Source: Symbiodinium natans
Lineage: Eukaryota; Sar; Dinophyceae; Suessiales; Symbiodiniaceae
Reading direction: 5' to 3'
DNA length: 22,500 nucleotides
Assembly (NCBI GenBank): GCA_905221605.1
Contig: CAJNDS010000166.1
Location: forward strand, 1-22,500
The translations under genes were made by a program, and so were the position numbers. Below are positions 17,437 through 22,500 of the stretch, in pieces. The notes under the pieces were generated by a model. It saw only the letters and a program-made list of their open reading frames with translations, was not told where the DNA came from and ran no database searches. The stretch's first letter is position 1; every line of letters begins with the position of its first letter.

Positions 17437-17595
17437 TGACGGAGAAGGTGAGACTGCGCATATGTAATGGACAAACTTAGTCGTTCTCTGCTTGGGCACG
17501 CTCTTTGCTGAGGTCAAGGCTGGCATGGGGATAGCTTCAGAGTTTCTCACCTTCACTCCCTCGACGGCAATCCCTAGGCTACACACCAGCCATCT

Positions 17596-17626
17596 GAACC
17601 CTAAACCCTAAACCCTAAACCCTAAA
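17596..17626. repeat. Telomere-like block (CCCTAAA)4 upstream of the large gene
   Basis: Four CCCTAAA units about 160 bp upstream of the proposed start codon of the minus-strand gene. Confidence 0.9.
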
Positions 17627-17727
17627 GTTCTCTAAAGGTGTGTGGATGTGCCGCCACAAGCATTGGCTGGACCAACTCCTCCTAATTGTGCTGGAGCTGC
17701 GGCCGGGCATGGCGTAGTCTAGCATAC

Positions 17728-17960
17728 AATATACATACATATATATATATATATATACATATACAAATATATATATATATATATATTATATTATATTATA
17801 TTATATTATATTATATTATATTATATTATATTATATTATATTATATTATATTATATTATATTATATTATATTATATATATATATATATTTGTATAGTATA
17901 TAATCTACAATCTATAATCGACATTCTATAATCTATAATATATAATTTAAAACATATAAT
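17728..17960. repeat. AT satellite with (TTATA)n core
   Basis: Alternating AT stretches flank a perfect pentanucleotide (TTATA)n run at about 17786-17873 (roughly 17 units). Degenerate TATAATCTA-type repeats follow to about 17960. It is purely low-complexity; the open frame across it is an artefact. Confidence 0.95.
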
Positions 17961-18107
17961 ATATAACATACCTTTTACAAAATATGTTGCATTTTAAGAA
18001 AACAAACTCTGCGAACCACCATAGCTTTTGCAAAGCAGCCGGACAAAGAGCCCCTGCAACTCGTTTACCTCTGAGCTTTGGGGCTTCATTCGGTCACTGG
18101 ATTTTGG

Positions 18108-18176
18108 CTAGGGTTTAGGGTTTAGGGTTTCGGATTTGGGGTTCAGGGGTCAGGGTTTAGGGCTTTTTGGGTTTAG
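18108..18176. repeat. Telomere-like block, mixed TTTAGGG variants
   Basis: TTTAGGG units grading into TTTGGGG, TTCAGGGG and TCAGGG variants. Confidence 0.85.
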
Positions 18177-18622
18177 ATAGGCCTCCTGTAAGAATGCACC
18201 AGACCCTCCCAGGGCCCTTGTCCAAGACTGTTAGCAAATGGTAGCATGCATTGTTGTTCCTAGTTTCATACGCGTTATATCATCATGTCATATTGCACCC
18301 GTATACCTCCAACACGTGAAACTTCTCCAACACCATGCAGAAAGCATATAGAAGCCCCAAACTAAGGCTACGTCCGACCTATGGGTAGGCCCACCACACC
18401 TACCGGTAGACCTTCGTGTAGGCTGCGAGGGCCGGCTTCTACGCGGAAAGTGACATCGTCAAAGACGCGGCCGTTTCTTCCCGCTGTTCTGTCTTTGATT
18501 ATGTTTCATGCACTACAGGTTTCGACCCATACACGTGCCTGTTCTCTAAATGTTAAAGAATGGTCCCCCTTTTGGGGTTGGCTAAACAGCAAGAGCTCCG
18601 CACAATCGAAGGAACGATCTTG
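18177..18622. other. No assignable gene
   Basis: Mixed-composition sequence. An 80-codon plus-strand frame (18381-18623) has no recognisable domain and runs into a telomere-like block. CCTACCGGTAG near 18399 is a short palindrome. Nothing else was supported. Confidence 0.4.
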
Positions 18623-18670
18623 ACCCTAAACCCTAAACCCTCTTTGCGCCTTCTTAACTCTAAACCCTAG
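18623..18670. repeat. Short telomere-like blocks (CCCTAAA)
   Basis: Two to three CCCTAAA units at 18623-18641, and a single TAAACCCTA at 18661-18669. Confidence 0.85.
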
Positions 18671-19106
18671 TCTACATGCTCTTGCACCCGACTGCGGCTG
18701 GTGCCGGTGATGCTCGCGCCGGCACCGCGAAGCCTGGCCCGAGAAAGTCGAAGAAGCCCGGCAATGCATTCAAGCTTATTCTACTATTACATAGTAGTTA
18801 CATTGGTTTAGGGTTTGGGGTTTAGGGGTATATTAGAATACCTTTTTTAAAAAATACTCACATAAATAGGTATATAACTGAAATCATATGTCGCTATATT
18901 ACTATATCTTTATATTCTTATACTACGATGCTTTTTGTTGCTATATTCTCTTATGTATATGTATATACGTGTATTTTTCTTATTGCATTACACAGTGAAG
19001 CCTTAAATTGCTTGAAAAGTGATCGCACCGAGCCTCTGCTAGGCACGAAATAACTTGGCAACGTGTTGTTGGTTCGGTGGTGTTCGGTGGCTGAACTCTC
19101 TTTCTC
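18671..19106. other. AT-rich spacer with a small telomere-like block
   Basis: TTTAGGG/TTTGGGG units at 18805-18828, then AT-rich sequence to about 19000. A GC-rich piece at 18675-18770 reads as a short Pro/Lys/Gly-rich plus-strand frame, too short to call a gene. TTGGTTCGGTGGTGTTCGGTGG near 19070 is a small direct repeat. Confidence 0.45.
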
Positions 19107-19190
19107 CCCCTAAACCCTAAACCCTATGCGTACCCTAAACTATCTCCTGAACCCTAAACCCTAAACCCTAAACCCTAAACCCTGAACCCT
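19107..19190. repeat. Telomere-like block (CCCTAAA, CCCTGAA)
   Basis: Two CCCTAAA units, an interruption, then about five more ending in the CCCTGAA variant. Confidence 0.9.
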
Positions 19191-20414
19191 TTTCCTGTGG
19201 CCCCGACCCAGGGCTGCTCGTCAAAGACCGGTCCTCCAAAGCAACTGACGCAGCGGCTACTTTGGGAATACTAAATGACTACACGAGGACATTCACATAC
19301 CATTCTTACATTATTCCAAATGTTCTATATTGCTATATTTGCCTACTCTGACTTGCTTGTATCATTACTGCATGAAAATACTACATCAGTGGAAAATTAT
19401 TATGATGATGGTTACTATCATGGTTTATTAGTATTCTCATTACTACTACTATTATCTCTATATATCTCTATATATATATATATATACATATAATTGTGAA
19501 TAACTCATGACGTCCGGACACCAGGACTCGGCCCGCCCTGCACTGCCTCCGTCGTGCACGGGCTCTCAGAGAGTGAGATGTATTAGGGCACGCATCGAGA
19601 TGTGATGATCTTGCTACCTCTATTTTCTTGTCTGCCTTCTAAATTGCTGTATCGTGCTATGTTTATGAATTCTTGTACTATTTCTTCCTTGCCTTTGTAG
19701 TGCTATCTTATGATCGCCGGTGGTTCGACATGCGCTGACTCTCGCCCCCCATTCCTCAGCCCAGGGCTGGGACCGCATTGGCGCCAGCCAAGGCGCGGTG
19801 GGGCTCTGGGAGAAGTAGGGGTTTTAGCTCACACGCTGAACCTTTTTGCTTTCTTAACTCTGAAGCCCTGAAACCCCAAAGGGTATACGCGCTTCCTGTG
19901 ATGATGTGAGCAGTTCTAGGGTCCTGTTATCATGTGCCTCCCCGTCTTCACTCCAGCCCTCAGCTGTCCTAAACCCTTCCGACTCCAGCACCCAAACCCC
20001 TACTTTGGGGACGAAACGAACCCTAAACTCGGGGGTCATACACACGAGAGTATAAAAATATTAAGGTGTATGGGACCAGAAACCCGTGCAGGGTTCATGT
20101 GATCGCCCGGGTAAACGACAGCAAGACCAGCGTTTTTTTTTTGCCGAATCAGGGTCGGAATTGAGGGTTTCGGGGTTTACTGTCGGGGTTTTAGGGGTGT
20201 TTTTGAGGAGTTGACAGAGAAGCCCCGGTGTTTTAAGAATCTCCTTGTCAGTGCCCACCACTTTCATGGTGCCACCGCGCTCCTGCACTTGCAAGTTATG
20301 TCACCGAACGTCGTGTGTGCTCATGGCATTCAGGCGGAGCACTCTTGATGAAACCTTTGACAACCCGAAGCTCGAAGTTCCACAAGTGAAGGGTTGGGAA
20401 GGACTTTTTTGGTG

Positions 20415-20443
20415 TGGGGGGAGGGGGGGGGGGGGGGAAGGGA
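20415..20443. repeat. Poly-G tract
   Basis: A G-run broken only by GTG and single A bases, long enough to form a G-quadruplex on the plus strand. It lies in unassigned sequence. Confidence 0.9.
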
Positions 20444-20659
20444 ATCGGGAACCCCAAAATGGGAGACTTGCACATCGAACTGCGCGGTCCTTCTCCATCC
20501 TCTCTTTGGCCTTTCAACGTCAAGGCTCAAGATTTCGCTGTTTCATGGTGTTTTAGACCCAGGAGTAACCTAGGAGAAAAAAAAGGGTACCCTACTGTAC
20601 TCGAGAAAAAAGGCATATATAATTCATATATCTACAAGCGAGAGAGAGGGAGACAGAAT

Positions 20660-20765
20660 ACACACACACACACACACTTACTTATATGTGTGTAACTGTG
20701 TGTATGTATGTCTATCTATCTATATATACACACACGTATATATATATATATACACATATAATACG
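20660..20765. repeat. (CA)n / (TA)n microsatellite cluster
   Basis: ACACACAC run at about 20660-20678, then GTGTG/TATG and CTAT repeats, then ATATATAT with ACACAC interruptions to about 20765. Confidence 0.9.
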
Positions 20766-20890
20766 TCAACATGTAGATGTATATGCGGTACAAAAGCCCG
20801 TTCCACTGCAGGAGTGGGCTGTCCTCTTCAAGTGGCAGGCTGAATCCCGCCTTTTGAACGGTTTCTTGGCAGCGCTCATCAGTTCGATCC

Positions 20891-20938
20891 AGGTTTAGGG
20901 GTTAGGGTTTAGGGGGTTAGGGGTTTAGGGTCTAGGGC
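20891..20938. repeat. Telomere-like block, TTTAGGG with extra G
   Basis: TTTAGGG and TTTAGGGG/TTAGGGG variants, about six units. Confidence 0.88.
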
Positions 20939-21001
20939 TTCTTGCCACCAGGCTGAAGGTTTAGGTTTGTTTACTCCCAAACAGTTCTAAAACACGCAGG
21001 G

Positions 21002-21163
21002 AACCCTAAACCCTAAACCCCTAACCCCCAAACCCCCAAACCCCGAAAACCCTAAACCCCTAAACCCCTAAACCCCTAAACCCCTAAACCCCTAAACCCC
21101 TAAACCCCCAAACCCCTAAACCCCCAAACCCCGAAACCCCTAAACCCCTAAACCCTAAACCCT
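21002..21163. repeat. Longest telomere-like block, mostly CCCCTAAA octamers
   Basis: Two CCCTAAA units followed by a run dominated by the 8-bp variant CCCCTAAA, interspersed with CCCCCAAA and CCCCGAAA, and finishing with CCCTAAA again. Roughly 20 units in total. Confidence 0.95.
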
Positions 21164-21240
21164 CCCTCCCATCACTCCACAAGGTGTGCCTTCTGCTTGT
21201 CCAAGGCCGCCTCGGCCATGGCCTGCCAGGATTTGGGGAC

Positions 21241-21351
21241 AACCCTCAACCCTCAACCCTCAACCCTAAACCCTAAACCCTGAACCCTGAACCCTGAACC
21301 CTGAACCCTAAACCCTAAACCCTAAACCCTAAACCCTCTCTCTCTCTCTCG
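21241..21351. repeat. Telomere-like block with homogeneous variant runs, then (TC)n
   Basis: Successive runs: CCCTCAA x3, CCCTAAA x2, CCCTGAA x4, CCCTAAA x4, ending in a (CT)n dinucleotide run at 21337-21351. Confidence 0.95.
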
Positions 21352-21383
21352 CAGACTCGGGAATCCGTCACCCTCTACTGGGG

Positions 21384-21401
21384 GTAAACCCTAAACCCTA
21401 A
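21384..21401. repeat. Short telomere-like block
   Basis: Two CCCTAAA-type units. Confidence 0.8.
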
Positions 21402-21565
21402 GCCCGGGCTTCATATTGCATGTGGGCGTCTTCTTGCTCTGATTAGTTTCTTCCTATTTGCCATTTTGCTCTCGTGCAGCCCTCAGAAGTAGTTACAGAC
21501 AGATCCTCCAAGTGCAGGTGCAATTCAGGCTCTTGCGACTCTTTCGCTCCACGCATGCAGCGAGT

Positions 21566-21922
21566 TCAGCTGAAGGGAACGCGTGGAAGAGTGGCCAGCT
21601 TCACACCGTTGTGAGCAGCATCCATTTTACAACCTACCCTGAACCCCTCCGCGGAATGGCCCATAAGCCTGAAGATTCCGGCCTGCTGCAGCTCGAGCCT
21701 CCTCTTCTCAGCCTCCTCCTCTTTTCGCTCCTGCCGAGGTCCCTCTGTGACGTGGCGAAATTTTATTCGTGTGAGTGCTTGCTCGGGTGCGTCGGAGAGA
21801 ACAACAGCACCTGAGTCTGTTCCGGCATGATGCAGAGGTATGTGTGGGACATCTGCCAGTCCATGTCCGAAAATGCCCCGGTCTTGTCCCTGAACATCGC
21901 TTTTGCAACACCCTAATCCCAA
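21566..21922 (-). other. Weak candidate exon (unrecognised)
   Basis: A 118-codon open frame, better balanced in composition than its neighbours. A Glu/Lys/Arg-rich stretch (motif EGPRQERKEEEAEKRRLELQ, about residues 60-80) could form a charged amphipathic helix. Both ends lie near telomere-like repeats and no exon boundary is supported. No family was recognised. It could equally be chance, or a remnant of an exon belonging to a gene further upstream. Confidence 0.2.
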
Positions 21923-21985
21923 ACCTGGCTCGCCTGCCGGGTCTTCGGCCTGCTAGGGCTGAACTCTCCTGAACACGGATGCGCT

Positions 21986-22058
21986 CTTAGGGCTTATAGG
22001 GCTTAGGGTTCGACTCTCACACGCGCACACGGGCCTGCAACGGTTTAGGGTTTAGGGT
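21986..22058. repeat. Degenerate telomere-like units
   Basis: TTAGGGCTTATAGGGCTTAGGG at 21988-22009 and two TTTAGGG units at 22043-22057. Confidence 0.75.
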
Positions 22059-22156
22059 GTCTCGTGCCAGCTGGTGGGTCGAAATACCTGCGCTTTTGCC
22101 AGGCTGCAGAGGAGACCCGTGTCTCCGAAAACAAAGTGTCTCTTCCCTATAATTAG

Positions 22157-22205
22157 ACCCTAAACCGTAAACCCTAAATGAACCCTAAACCCTAAACCCA
22201 AAACC
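22157..22205. repeat. Telomere-like block (CCCTAAA)
   Basis: Five interrupted units, including CCCTAAA and a CCGTAAA variant. Confidence 0.85.
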
Positions 22206-22235
22206 GCAGCTCCTGTTGGGGAGTTCTACTTCTTA

Positions 22236-22455
22236 GGATTCAGGGTTTGGGGTTTCCTAGACTCGCAACGGGCTGTTGGGTACGTCCGGCTCTGATCAGA
22301 AACCCCAAACCCTGACCCCATGGCCCCGGGAAAACCCTGTTGAACCTGGAAGCTGCTTCATGCCAGATCTGAGGGCCGCGCTCAGTCATCAAAGACCCCC
22401 ACAACTCCTCAACCCTAAACCCAAAACCCGAAACCCTCAACCCCCCCCCCCCTCC
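22236..22455. repeat. Scattered telomere-like units and poly-C
   Basis: CAGGGTTTGGGGTTT at 22240-22254, ACCCCAAACCCTGACCCC at 22302-22319, and CCCTAAACCCAAAACCCGAA with CCCTCAA at 22412-22440, then a poly-C run at about 22440-22452. Unique sequence lies between; no gene was seen. Confidence 0.7.
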
Positions 22456-22500
22456 CGGAACACCCCCGCAAATCTGAACGCCCGACCTTCGTCGGTATTA

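Larger units (their letters stand above)
19191..20890. other. No assignable gene; microsatellites and a G-run
   Basis: Contains an AT-rich piece with a TATATCTC/(TA)n run at 19455-19490, a GC-richer piece around 19740-20040, degenerate telomere-like sequence at 20160-20200, a G-rich run at 20415-20443, and (CA)n plus (TA)n microsatellites at 20660-20765. Short open frames on both strands overlap and none shows a recognisable domain. Confidence 0.5.

Noticed and set aside
17437-17586. Upstream extension of the large gene's frame to an earlier Met
   Set aside because: The frame is open, but only the Met at 17436 produces a signal peptide directly before the first module; the upstream 50 residues show no homology.
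1-22500. Relict dinoflagellate spliced-leader sequence
   Set aside because: I looked for the conserved spliced-leader core on both strands and found only short partial matches (for example TGAGCCAA near 486), which chance explains. Absence does not rule out a dinoflagellate.

Overview
The window looks like nuclear DNA of a eukaryote, most probably a dinoflagellate or a close alveolate relative. Three things support this. Short blocks of the TTTAGGG-type telomere repeat are scattered through it in both orientations. It is rich in microsatellites, minisatellites and homopolymer tracts. The one convincing gene is interrupted by introns that mostly start with GC (perhaps sometimes GA) instead of GT, end in AG, and are followed by G; this intron style is known from dinoflagellates. 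No rRNA, tRNA, CRISPR array, bacterial operon or insertion sequence was recognised.

Layout. Positions 1-1890 are minisatellites: a decamer array, a repeat of about 120 bp with G/C runs, a degenerate 30-bp repeat and an 11-mer GC-rich array. Positions 1958-2236 form a large inverted repeat with CCAAAA-rich arms. Positions 2262-3740 hold two families of diverged tandem repeats in AT-rich DNA. Positions 3920-4795 carry poly-G, (AT)n/(GATA)n and telomere-like blocks. Positions 4796-6075 contain nothing I can assign. Positions 6076-17436 (minus strand) hold one large gene. Positions 17437-22500 are again non-coding by eye: telomere-like blocks, an AT satellite, microsatellites and a G-run, with only one weak exon candidate.

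The gene. Joining exons at homology-defined boundaries gives an uninterrupted reading frame of about 2,522 codons in 13 exons, counting one optional 99-bp intron. The predicted protein has an N-terminal signal peptide, seven tandem modules, a single C-terminal transmembrane segment and a basic cytoplasmic tail of about 165 residues. It therefore reads as a type I cell-surface protein. Each module contains two related beta-sandwich-like units, called A and B here, which loosely resemble fibronectin-III. Modules are separated by Ser/Thr-rich mucin-like linkers that shorten from about 420 to 89 to 34 residues. Modules 3-7 lie in a DNA array with an exact 1,074-bp period, in which the 273-bp introns are almost as conserved as the exons. 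This points to recent tandem amplification or gene conversion. I recognise no named family, so its role (adhesion, cell covering, recognition) is inference from architecture only.
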